In this document: positions 25,371 through 33,170 of the stretch, one piece after another | How positions within the stretch are numbered: position 1 is the stretch's first letter | Layout of the letters: each line of letters opens with the position of its first letter | Assembly: GCF_001746295.1 (NCBI RefSeq) | Contig: NZ_MJAH01000029.1 | Location: forward strand, 1 to 64,000 | Origin: Streptomyces sp. LUP47B | Lineage (GTDB): Bacteria; Actinomycetota; Actinomycetes; Streptomycetales; Streptomycetaceae | DNA length: 64,000 nt | Direction: 5' to 3' | The notes under the pieces: generated by a model | Told to the model about the DNA's origin: nothing | The model's database searches: none | The model's input: only the letters and a program-made list of their open reading frames with translations | Position numbers and translations under genes: made by a program

Positions 25371-25869
25371 ATGACCCTGACCCAGCAGTTCGCGCGGGTC
25401 ACACCGGAGTACCTGGAACGCTGCCGCGCCTCGGCCCTGGGCTCGCCGGGCGCGGCACCGAACTGGAACCCACCGACCGAGGACCTTCTGGACGCGGGCT
25501 GGGCGGTGTGGGGCCTCATCCGCCATTGCCGCGGGTCAGGAGCCGTCCCGGTCACGGTGGCCCTGCTCGAACGCGCGGTCTCCGGCGACCCGGACGGCGA
25601 CATCGGCTTCCTCGACCACGACGAGGTGTACGACGGTCTCGCGGACCCGCCGCGCCTGTTCGGGCCCGCTGCCGTGGCCGACATCGCGCACGGGCTCGAC
25701 GCCATCGACGTCGGCCGCCCTGCTCGCGGACCTGCCGGCCTCCCCTGCCGAGGCGGCGGTCGTGTGCGGCTTCGGCCCGGAGTTCGTCGGCGACGTCCGC
25801 GCCCACCTGGTCGGACAACTCGCTGCGATGCGGCAGTTCTACCGCGAGGCCGCCCATCGCGGATGGTGA
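25371..25869 (+). pseudogene. DUF1877-like gene with +1 frameshift
   Basis: The first frame from ATG 25371 encodes a DUF1877-like start (QQFARVTPEYLERCRASALG, then DLLDAGWAVWGLIRHC and DPPRLFGPAAVADIAHGLDA). Near 25710 the frame becomes Arg/Pro-rich nonsense. Shifting by one base there restores a sensible end: SAALLADLPASPAEAAVVCG, then LAAMRQFYREAAHRGW and a TGA at 25867-25869. This continuation is what the family normally has. The likely lesion is one extra base at about 25710 (atcgacGtcggcc). It could be a genuine disruption or a sequencing error. Function of the family is unknown. Confidence 0.75.
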
Positions 25870-26000
25870 GTCGTCGTCTGGGTCGACTGATCCGGCCACC
25901 GGAACCGGGGCGCGCGCCCCGAAAATCCGTGACCAATCGCATACGTTCTGCGTAGCCGTCCGGTAGCGGACTGTCAGTGCTTGCGCCTAGGCTTGTGCGC

Positions 26001-26180
26001 ATGTCCCCCGATTCCCTGACCCGTGGTTCCGCGCGGTCTGCTGCCGAGGTGAACGAGCAGATCCGGGCGCTCTGGATGCGCGCCGGCGGCAAGCTGTCGG
26101 CACAGGAGCGCGCGGAGTACGAGCTGTTGGTGGTCGAGTGGGCGGCCGCGATCCGCAGTGACGTCATCGAGGCGGCCTGA
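26001..26180 (+). CDS. Small conserved-looking protein, 59 aa
   Basis: A 59-aa, highly charged helical protein (AAEVNEQIRALWMRAGGKLS, then AQERAEYELLVVEWAAAIR). Not recognised beyond resembling short hypothetical proteins of Streptomyces. ATG at 26001 appears leaderless: TAGGCT at 25988-25993 lies 7 nt upstream as a -10 box and no ribosome-binding site is visible. Codon usage is typical of this genome. It sits alone between the frameshifted DUF1877 gene and a flavoprotein monooxygenase. Confidence 0.65.
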   Translation: MSPDSLTRGSARSAAEVNEQIRALWMRAGGKLSAQERAEYELLVVEWAAAIRSDVIEAA

Positions 26181-26230
26181 ACCCACGTCCACCGACCCGG
26201 CCGGTACGACCGTCGAAGTGAGGTCATGCC

Positions 26231-27403
26231 ATGAGAGCCATCGTCGTGGGCGCGGGCATCGGAGGGCTGACCGCGGCACTGAGCCTGCGCCGGGCAGGAC
26301 ATGAGGTGACGCTCGTCGAGCAGTCCCGGCGCCTCACCGAGATCGGCGCCGGCATCCAGCTCGCTCCCAACGCCACGCGCGTACTGCGCCGTCTGGACCT
26401 GCTCGACGCCGTAGCGGAACAGTCCACGCGCCCGGCGAACGTGAGCTTCCGCACCTGGTCCGACGGCTCCGAGATCTGCCGCTATGTCATCGGCCGTGAG
26501 GCCGAGGAGGAGTTCAGGGCGCCGTACCTCCAGGTCCACCGGGCCGATCTCCAACAGGCCCTGGCCGCCGCCGTACCGCCCGAGTCGCTGCGCCTGGCCA
26601 CCACGGTCGCGGGGATCGACCAGGACGACACCGCGGCCCATGTGACCACGGCGAGCGGTGAACGTCTGGACGCCGACCTCGTCGTGGCCGCCGACGGCAT
26701 CCGCTCAGCCGCCCGCCAGTGGCTCTTCGGCGCGGACGAGGCGGTGTTCTCGCACACCGTCGCCTACCGGGCCCTGCTCCCCGCCGCCCAGGTCGCCGAC
26801 CTGGACCTCCCGGAGTACGCGGGCTGGCTCGGCCCGGGCCGTCACGTCGTCCACTACTGGTTGCGCCGCGGCGAACTGCTCAACGTCGTCGCCGTGTTCG
26901 TGACGGACGAGGCGGCCCAAGAGTCGTGGACCGCGCGGGCGGAACCCGGCGAGCAGCTGCGCACCTTCTCCGGCTGGGACCCCCGGCTGCGGACCGTCCT
27001 CGACCGCGCGGGCCAGGTCCTGCGCTACGGCATCCACACGCGTGCCCCGCTCACCCGCTGGCATGTCGGCCGGGTGACCCTGCTCGGCGACAGCGCGCAC
27101 GCGATGGTGCCCTTCCAGGCCCAGGGCGCGGCCCAGGCCATCATGGACGCGGCCGTGCTCGGCGACTGCCTGACCGGCACGGCAGCCGACGAGGTGCCCG
27201 AAGCGCTCGACCGGTACGTCCGCAGGCGGGCCCCGGCTGCCACGTCCGTGCAGGCCAGTTCCGCCCGCGCGGGCCACGACTACCACCTGCCGGACGGCCC
27301 CGAGGCCGAGGCGCGCAACGCCCGCCTGATCGCCCTCGCGGCCGAGAACAGGTTCGGCCCGCACTCGGCCGCCTGGCCGGTGGACGTCCTGGCCGACGAC
27401 TGA
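26231..27403 (+). CDS. FAD-dependent aromatic monooxygenase
   Basis: A 390-aa class A flavin monooxygenase of the salicylate / 3-hydroxybenzoate 6-hydroxylase type. GAGIGGLTAALSL at residues 7-19 is the FAD-binding fold. EIGAGIQLAPNATRVL is characteristic of the salicylate hydroxylase group. VVAADGIRSAAR carries the DG motif and TLLGDSAHAMVPFQAQGAAQ the GD motif. GAGG lies 8 nt before the ATG. The exact aromatic substrate is not predictable. An NTF2-like gene follows about 100 bp downstream, a common pairing with oxidoreductases, so the two may work together. Confidence 0.88.
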   Translation: MRAIVVGAGIGGLTAALSLRRAGHEVTLVEQSRRLTEIGAGIQLAPNATRVLRRLDLLDAVAEQSTRPANVSFRTWSDGSEICRYVIGREAEEEFRAPYLQVHRADLQQALAAAVPPESLRLATTVAGIDQDDTAAHVTTASGERLDADLVVAADGIRSAARQWLFGADEAVFSHTVAYRALLPAAQVADLDLPEYAGWLGPGRHVVHYWLRRGELLNVVAVFVTDEAAQESWTARAEPGEQLRTFSGWDPRLRTVLDRAGQVLRYGIHTRAPLTRWHVGRVTLLGDSAHAMVPFQAQGAAQAIMDAAVLGDCLTGTAADEVPEALDRYVRRRAPAATSVQASSARAGHDYHLPDGPEAEARNARLIALAAENRFGPHSAAWPVDVLADD

Positions 27404-27501
27404 CCCCACCCTCAACCCATCCCCCGATCACCCCCGCCCCGCCCTCCGAATGTCACCGCACGCCCCTTGGCGCGGCCCCTCCCATGCCCAACACTGAGCC
27501 G

Positions 27502-27987
27502 ATGACGCAGCGTGTGGAGCTCGCGACCGTGATGGACCGGCTGACCGTGGACGCACTCGTCACCGACTACGCCGTGGCCGTGGACGACGGCGACTGGGAG
27601 GCGTTCCGAGGACTGTTCACCTCCGACGGGAGGGCCGACTACCGCTCGGCGGGCGGCGTGGAGGGAGACGCGCGCAAGGTCGCCGCATGGCTCGCGGAGA
27701 GCCTGCGGCTGTTCTCGATGCGGCAGCATCTGATCGTCAACCGCCGCGTCCGATTCGGCACCCTGGACCAGGACACCGGCGACACGGCCCGCGTCCAGGC
27801 CGACTACATCAACCCGATGCGCCTCGCCGACGACGACACCGCCTCCACCGCCCCCGACTTCGTCTGCGGCGGCCGCTACGCCTTCGCTCTGCTGCGCACG
27901 GACGACGGCTGGCGACTGCGCGAGGTCGTCGTACAGGAGAAGTGGCGGCGACTGCCGGACCCCCGGCCCGTACCTGTGATCAACTGA
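27502..27987 (+). CDS. SnoaL/NTF2-like family protein
   Basis: A 161-aa cone-shaped alpha+beta barrel protein (nuclear transport factor 2 superfamily, SnoaL_4 type). Visible features are the N-terminal helix VMDRLTVDALVTDYAVAVDD, GDWEAFRGLFTSDGRADYRS, the RQHLIVNRRVRFG strand with a candidate active-site histidine, and the C-terminal DDGWRLREVVVQEKWR strand pair. Such proteins act as dehydratase-, isomerase- or hydroxylase-like partners. An ATG at 27484 would add six residues; neither start has a strong ribosome-binding site. Probably associated with the upstream monooxygenase. Confidence 0.75.
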   Translation: MTQRVELATVMDRLTVDALVTDYAVAVDDGDWEAFRGLFTSDGRADYRSAGGVEGDARKVAAWLAESLRLFSMRQHLIVNRRVRFGTLDQDTGDTARVQADYINPMRLADDDTASTAPDFVCGGRYAFALLRTDDGWRLREVVVQEKWRRLPDPRPVPVIN

Positions 27988-28052
27988 GCTGACGCCCTCA
28001 GGGTGGTCGACCACACGCACACTGGAGTCACCTGTGGGGTAGGAGGCGCCGT

Positions 28053-29612
28053 ATGAACACGTTCGGCAACTGGCTCGCCTCCCCGTGGCGGCGCTCGATC
28101 GTCGCCGCGGTGGCAGGCGCTCTCCCCGTCCTCGCGTTCCCGGCACCATCCCTGTGGTGGTTCGCCTACGTCGCCCTCGTCCCCTGGATCGCGCTGATCC
28201 GCTCGGCCCCCACGGCGAAACGGGCGGCGTACGACGGCTGGGCCGGCGGTTTCGGCTTCATGGTGGGGATGCACCACTGGCTGCTGCCGAGCCTGAGCGT
28301 GTTCATCTTCGTCATCGGCGCCCTGCTCGGCGCGCTGTGGGCGCCGTGGGGCGCGCTGGTGCGGCACTTCCTGGCCGGGACGCCCTCGCGCGGCCGGACC
28401 GCGGCGGCGCTCGCCGTGCTGCCGTCGGGCTGGCTCGGTATCGAACTCGTCCGCTCCTGGCAGGGGCTCGGCGGCCCGTGGGGCGTCCTCGGCTCCAGCC
28501 AGTGGGGGGTGGAACCGGCGCTGCGGCTGGCCTCGGTGGGCGGGGTGTGGCTGCTCAGCTTCCTGATCGTGGCCGTCAATGTGGCGGCCGCCGTGTTGGT
28601 GACGGTCCGTGAGTCCAGGGTCCCCGCGGTGGCGGGTCTGGTCGCCACGGCCGCCGTGACCTCGGCGGCCTGGATGTGGTCACCGCGTCCCGACACCGGG
28701 GGGACGACACGGATCGCGGTCGTCCAGCCCGGTGTCATCGACGGCCCCGACCGGCGCTTCGCTCGCGAGGAGCAGCTGACCCGTGACCTCGCCGGGCAGG
28801 ACGTCGACCTGATCGTGTGGGGCGAGAGCAGTGTCGGCTTCGACCTCGGAGACCGGCCCGACCTGGCGAAGCGGATCGCGGTGCTGTCCGAGGAGACCGG
28901 CGCCGACATCCTCGTCAACGTGGACGCCCGCCGCTCCGACAAACCCGGCATCTACAAGAGTTCGGTGCTCGTGGGCCCCGGCGGACTCACCGGCGACCGC
29001 TACGACAAGATGCGGCTCGTCCCCTTCGGCGAGTACATCCCGGCCCGCTCGCTGCTCGGCTGGGCCACCTCGGTCGGCAAGGCGGCGGGCGAGAACCGCA
29101 GGAACGGTTCCGAGCAGGTCGTGATGGACGTCGGTCACGGGCTGAAGGTCGGGCCGATGGTGTGCTTCGAGTCGGCGTTCCCCGACATGAGCCGCCATCT
29201 CGCCGAGGACGGCGCCCAGTTGCTGATCGCCCAGTCGGCGACCTCGTCCTTCCAGCAGAGCTGGGCCCCCGAGCAGCACGCCTCGCTCGCCGCCCTGCGC
29301 GCCGCGGAGACCGGACGCCCGATGGTGCACTCGACCCTGACCGGTGTCTCCGCGGTCTACGACGCGAGCGGACAGCGGGTCGGCCGGTGGATCGGCACCG
29401 ACTCCAGCACCTCGCGGGTGTACGACGTACCGCTGGCGACCGGGACGACGCCGTACGTCCGCTTCGGCGACTGGCCGGTGCACGCGGCCCTGCTGATCCT
29501 CGCCGCGTGGTGCGCCGGCCGGCTGGGCCGGCGGTTCAGGCGGACCGCTCCTGAACCGCGTGTACCACCCGTTCGCACAGCTCATGGGTCGCCAGCGCGT
29601 CCCGGGCGCTGA
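28053..29612 (+). CDS. lnt: Apolipoprotein N-acyltransferase
   Basis: A 519-aa Lnt that N-acylates the lipid-modified cysteine of lipoproteins. The first about 210 residues are membrane helices. A nitrilase domain follows (from about 225) with the Glu-Lys-Cys triad recognisable in LIVWGESSVGF (Glu), YDKMRLVPFGEYIP (Lys) and GPMVCFESAFPD (Cys). A last membrane helix (HAALLILAAWCAGRL) precedes the C-terminus. The final 77 bp overlap the 3' end of the convergent oxidoreductase gene. Streptomyces often has two lnt paralogues; this one is intact. Confidence 0.93.
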   Translation: MNTFGNWLASPWRRSIVAAVAGALPVLAFPAPSLWWFAYVALVPWIALIRSAPTAKRAAYDGWAGGFGFMVGMHHWLLPSLSVFIFVIGALLGALWAPWGALVRHFLAGTPSRGRTAAALAVLPSGWLGIELVRSWQGLGGPWGVLGSSQWGVEPALRLASVGGVWLLSFLIVAVNVAAAVLVTVRESRVPAVAGLVATAAVTSAAWMWSPRPDTGGTTRIAVVQPGVIDGPDRRFAREEQLTRDLAGQDVDLIVWGESSVGFDLGDRPDLAKRIAVLSEETGADILVNVDARRSDKPGIYKSSVLVGPGGLTGDRYDKMRLVPFGEYIPARSLLGWATSVGKAAGENRRNGSEQVVMDVGHGLKVGPMVCFESAFPDMSRHLAEDGAQLLIAQSATSSFQQSWAPEQHASLAALRAAETGRPMVHSTLTGVSAVYDASGQRVGRWIGTDSSTSRVYDVPLATGTTPYVRFGDWPVHAALLILAAWCAGRLGRRFRRTAPEPRVPPVRTAHGSPARPGR

Positions 29613-30441
29613 GCACCTTTCCCGCGCGCACGGCGTCGAGGAAGGCGAGCACCGCCTGCTCGATGCCGCGCTGCCGGGCCACCGGCACCCAGTCGCCGCG
29701 CCGCCGCACGGTCGGCTGGCCCTTGTGGTCGATCACCTCGGCGAGATTGAACACCTGCCGCTTGGTGTCCTGTCCGGACACCTCCAGGATCTCCTCGGCC
29801 GAGCCGCTGAGCCGGTTCATCACCCCGAGCGCGGTGAAGCCGTCCCCGGCGAGCTGGAGCACGACGTGGTGCAGCAGTCCGTCCTCCACGCGCGCGCGTA
29901 CCGTCACGTCGTCGACCGGCCCCGGCACCAGGAACCGCAGGGTGTCGACGACGTGGATGAAGTCGTCGAGGATCATGGCGCGGGGCTCCTCGGGGAGCCC
30001 GATCCGGTTCTTCTGCATGAGGATCAGCTCGCGCGGATGGTCGGCGCACTGCGCGTACCCGGGCGCGAACCGCCGGTTGAACCCGACGGCCAGACTCACG
30101 TTCCGCTGTTCGGCGAGCGCCACCAGCCGTTCGGAGTCGGCGAGTTCGTAGGCGAGCGGCTTGTCGACGTACGTCGGTACGCCCGCCTCCAGCAGCCGCG
30201 CGACGATGTCGGGGTGCACGCTCGTCGGCGCGTGCACGAAGGCGGCGTCGAGTCCCTGGGCGAGCAGCGAGTCGAGGTCCTGGTGCCGTTGTCCCGCGGA
30301 AAGGTGGAGGCCGTCGGCGACCCGGGTCAGCGTCGCCGGCGTCCGCGTCTGCACATGCAGTTCGACGCCGGGCCGGCCGCCGAGCACCGGCAGATACGCC
30401 TTCTGCGCGATGTCACCGAGTCCGATGCAGCCGACCTTCAC
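29536..30441 (-). CDS. Gfo/Idh/MocA-family oxidoreductase
   Basis: A 301-aa NAD(P)-dependent dehydrogenase-like protein. The N-terminal Rossmann motif is VGCIGLGDIAQKAYLPVL. The family EKP motif appears as VPTYVDKPLAYELADSE with the catalytic lysine. The C-terminal domain begins AVGFNRRFAPGY and carries DDFIHVVDTLRFLVPG, in which His is the usual second catalytic residue. Members act on sugars, inositols or related compounds; the substrate here is unknown. No sugar-catabolic neighbours are visible. It converges with and overlaps lnt by 77 bp. Confidence 0.87.
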   Translation of the reverse strand: MKVGCIGLGDIAQKAYLPVLGGRPGVELHVQTRTPATLTRVADGLHLSAGQRHQDLDSLLAQGLDAAFVHAPTSVHPDIVARLLEAGVPTYVDKPLAYELADSERLVALAEQRNVSLAVGFNRRFAPGYAQCADHPRELILMQKNRIGLPEEPRAMILDDFIHVVDTLRFLVPGPVDDVTVRARVEDGLLHHVVLQLAGDGFTALGVMNRLSGSAEEILEVSGQDTKRQVFNLAEVIDHKGQPTVRRRGDWVPVARQRGIEQAVLAFLDAVRAGKVLSARDALATHELCERVVHAVQERSA

Positions 30442-30562
30442 GTTGGACTCCTCAGTTTGTCCGGCCAGGGCCTTGCCGGAAGCATACGGCGGCCTCGGCG
30501 GGCCCCGGCCGACGACCGGGAATTCGCTGGTGGTGAGGGGTGAGGTGGGTCAGGATGCGAGC

Positions 30563-31075
30563 ATGACGACACAGCGCCCCGAACCCGCGACCACCGCCGA
30601 CGAACGCAGCATGCTGGAGGGCTGGCTCGACTACCACCGGCAGACCCTCGCCTGGAAGTGCGAGGGCCTGACCGACGCCCAGCTCAGGACCGCCGCGGTG
30701 GAGCCGTCCACGCTCTCCCTCATGGGCCTGGTGCGGCACATGGCGGAGGTGGAGCGCAGCTGGTTCCGCCGGGTCCTGACCGACGAGGACGCGGCGCCGA
30801 TCTACTACAGCGAGGCCGACCCGGACGGCGAGTTCCGTCTCACCGAGGCCGACACCTGGCAGGAGGCGCACGGCACCTGGCAGGCCGAGATCGAGAAGAG
30901 CCGGCAGAACGCGGCCCGCTTCGGCCTGGACGACCTCACCGTGGGCAAGCACCGCCGGACCGGGGAGCGGTTCAACCTGCGCTGGCTCTACACCCACATG
31001 ATCGAGGAGTACGCCCGCCACAACGGCCACGCGGACCTGATCCGCGAGCGCATCGACGGCGTCACCGGCGACTGA
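30563..31075 (+). CDS. DinB-family protein
   Basis: A 170-aa four-helix bundle of the DinB/DUF664 type common in actinobacteria. Key metal-ligand histidines are visible: LMGLVRHMAEVERSWFRRVL (His about 52) and YTHMIEEYARHNGHADLIRE (His about 147, 156 and 159). The start ATG at 30563 follows a GGATG-rich leader. Some relatives are mycothiol- or bacillithiol-dependent transferases or isomerases; others are uncharacterised. It lies divergent from the Gfo/Idh gene with 121 bp between. Family firm, reaction unknown. Confidence 0.88.
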   Translation: MTTQRPEPATTADERSMLEGWLDYHRQTLAWKCEGLTDAQLRTAAVEPSTLSLMGLVRHMAEVERSWFRRVLTDEDAAPIYYSEADPDGEFRLTEADTWQEAHGTWQAEIEKSRQNAARFGLDDLTVGKHRRTGERFNLRWLYTHMIEEYARHNGHADLIRERIDGVTGD

Positions 31076-31124
31076 CGTCAGCCCCGGGAGGCCTGAGCAC
31101 ACCGTACGGGGACGGAGATCACCC

Positions 31125-31730
31125 GTGCGGGGCAACCTCCGCTCGTCCGCTGTCGCCGACGTCGCTCGAACCAGCAGAGTGGCGCGGGTGCATCGAACCA
31201 CGACTACCGCAACGCTCCTGGTCACCGTGGCTGTCTCGGCCCTCACCGGCTGTGTGACGGTCCAGCGTCCCCCTGTGACCGGGCCGCCGCCGGCGACGGC
31301 ACCGTCACGGCTGCCGGGACCGGGTGGCGCCCGCCCGGACGGTCAGGCGCAGCCGCAGATCGTGCAAGCCCCGGCCCAGGAGGCGCTGTCCATGATCGAC
31401 CCGTCCCCGTCCTCGAAGCCGGAGGGAACCGCCCCGCGCGACAGGGCCCCGGGGACCGCGGCGGCCCCCGCCCAGCCGCAGCCCCGACACCCGGCACAGG
31501 CGCGTCCGGGACATCCACAGCATCCCGCGCGCCCGGCACATCCCGAACCTCGGCACCCGGACTCCCGGCGCCACCGGCCACCCCGGGTCGAGATCCCGGA
31601 CGTGGCCAGGTCCATCCCGAAGTCGGTCCCCAAGGGACCGAAGGACGTCTGCGCGCTCGGCAGGAAGTACGGCGGCTGGCAGCAGGGCAGCCCCGAGTCG
31701 GTCATCTGCGACCAGACGTACGGGCGTTGA
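31125..31730 (+). CDS. Proline-rich putative lipoprotein
   Basis: Up to 201 aa. A hydrophobic segment TATLLVTVAVSALTGC ends in a lipobox (LTGC), so it is probably exported and lipid-anchored. The GTG at 31188 would place this signal at the N-terminus, so the true start is likely 31179 or 31188 rather than 31125. The middle (about residues 50-155) is a low-complexity Pro/His/Arg/Ala linker. The end is compact and looks conserved: KDVCALGRKYGGWQQGSPES, then VICDQTYGR, with two cysteines that could pair. Function unknown; possibly a cell-wall-associated peptide-binding or structural lipoprotein. Confidence 0.6.
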   Translation: MRGNLRSSAVADVARTSRVARVHRTTTTATLLVTVAVSALTGCVTVQRPPVTGPPPATAPSRLPGPGGARPDGQAQPQIVQAPAQEALSMIDPSPSSKPEGTAPRDRAPGTAAAPAQPQPRHPAQARPGHPQHPARPAHPEPRHPDSRRHRPPRVEIPDVARSIPKSVPKGPKDVCALGRKYGGWQQGSPESVICDQTYGR

Positions 31731-31742
31731 GGCAGCGCGGTC

Positions 31743-32264
31743 TCAGGGCCGCTGCCTCGGCGGTCCCCACCGTCCGTCACCGGCGGATCCGCCCTCGCCG
31801 AGCCGTAGCTCCAGCCTGCTGATCGCCGCCCGCACCCCGTCGCTGTAGTTGTCCTCCCCCAGGGCGTCCGCCGCTCTGCGGGCCCGGCGCAGATGGGTGC
31901 GGGCGGCGTCGGTGCGGGCGAGGCGCACATAGTCGACGGCCAGGTTGAGGTGCAGCGAGGGGTACAGGGCGCGCATGGCGAGCGCGCCCTCGTGCCGGGC
32001 CGGCCGGTCCTCGGTGAGTTCCTCCGCTGCCGTCAACGCCCTGAGATCCCAGGCGAGTTCGTCGCAGGGGTCGTCCTGGGCGTCGGCCATGTAGTGCGCC
32101 AGGGTGCAGCGGTGCAACGGGTCGCCGTCCTCGCCGATCTCCGCCCACAGGGCCAGGAAGCGGTGCCGGGCCTCCTCGCGGTCCCCCGCGTGACACAGCA
32201 TGACGACCTGCCCGATCCGGGTCATCACGGTGTCCGGCGCCGCCTGCTCCTGTCGCTCCGTCAA
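31743..32264 (-). CDS. Helical TPR-like hypothetical protein
   Basis: A 173-aa protein predicted to be all-helical, built of antiparallel helix pairs resembling tetratricopeptide repeats (IGQVVMLCHAGDREEARHRF, then LALWAEIGEDGD; HLNLAVDYVRLARTDAARTH, then LRRARRAADALGED). No catalytic motif or membrane segment is visible. It resembles conserved Streptomyces hypothetical proteins. It converges on the putative lipoprotein gene with 12 bp between stops. A scaffold role is possible but not supported by context. Confidence 0.7.
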   Translation of the reverse strand: MTERQEQAAPDTVMTRIGQVVMLCHAGDREEARHRFLALWAEIGEDGDPLHRCTLAHYMADAQDDPCDELAWDLRALTAAEELTEDRPARHEGALAMRALYPSLHLNLAVDYVRLARTDAARTHLRRARRAADALGEDNYSDGVRAAISRLELRLGEGGSAGDGRWGPPRQRP

Positions 32265-32397
32265 AGCGTCCTCCGGCCCTTGTCGGCTGTCGTCCCCTGT
32301 CTCTGCCGACGCTAGCCGCCGCGACTGACATTCGAGGTCAGGCGGGACCGGGCCGGGCCGTGCGGCACCGGCCCGGCGGACGGGTCAGCGGTCCGGG

Positions 32398-33081
32398 TCA
32401 GCCGAGGTTCGGGATCGTCCAGTCGATGGGCTCGTGGCCCTGTCGGGCGACCGCCTCGTCGATCTGCGTGAACGGGCGGGAGCCGAAGAACTTCTTCGCC
32501 GACAGCGGGGAGGGGTGCGCGCCCTTGACCACGACGTGCCGGCTCTCGTCGATCAGGGGGAGCTTCTTCTGCGCGTAGTTGCCCCACAGCACGAAGACGG
32601 CCGGGTCGGGGCGCTCGGCCACCGCGCGGATCACCGCGTCGGTGAACTTCTCCCAGCCCTTGCCCTTGTGCGAGTTGGCCTCGCCGGAGCGGACGGTGAG
32701 CACCGCGTTGAGCAGCAGGACGCCCTGCTGGGCCCACGGCATGAGGTAGCCGTTGTCCGGGATCTCCAGGCCCAGCTCCTCCTTCATCTCCTTGTAGATG
32801 TTGCGGAGGGAGGGCGGGGTCCTGACGCCCGGGCGGACCGAGAAGCACAGGCCGTGGCCCTGGCCCTCGCCGTGGTACGGGTCCTGACCGAGGATCAGGA
32901 CCTTCACCTTGTCGTACGGCGTCGCGTCGAGGGCGGCGAAGACCTCCTCGCGGGGCGGGAAGACGGGACCCTTCGCCCGCTCGTCCTCGACGAACTCCGT
33001 CAGCTCCTTGAAGTACGGCTGCTGCAGTTCGTCGCCCAGAACCCCGCGCCAGGACTCGGGCAGCATGGCGGTGTCGGTCAC
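32398..33081 (-). CDS. ung: Uracil-DNA glycosylase
   Basis: A 227-aa family-1 UDG that removes uracil from DNA. The water-activating loop reads ILGQDPYHGEGQGHGLCFSV with catalytic Asp and the conserved PYHG. LLLNAVLTVRSGEANSH is the family's uracil-binding strand and loop. The DNA-intercalation loop is AHPSPLSAKKFFGSRPF with the catalytic His of HPSPLS. GTG at 33081, with GAGGA 7 nt upstream, gives the usual length; an upstream GTG adds nine residues. Isolated minus-strand gene. Confidence 0.95.
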   Translation of the reverse strand: MTDTAMLPESWRGVLGDELQQPYFKELTEFVEDERAKGPVFPPREEVFAALDATPYDKVKVLILGQDPYHGEGQGHGLCFSVRPGVRTPPSLRNIYKEMKEELGLEIPDNGYLMPWAQQGVLLLNAVLTVRSGEANSHKGKGWEKFTDAVIRAVAERPDPAVFVLWGNYAQKKLPLIDESRHVVVKGAHPSPLSAKKFFGSRPFTQIDEAVARQGHEPIDWTIPNLG

Positions 33082-33170
33082 GTCAACGTCCTCACGATGT
33101 GCGGTCACTTCAGGCCTCAGAACCTACAGGCGACCACTGACATCCGTGCCGTGAGGGCCGGGCCCGAGTC

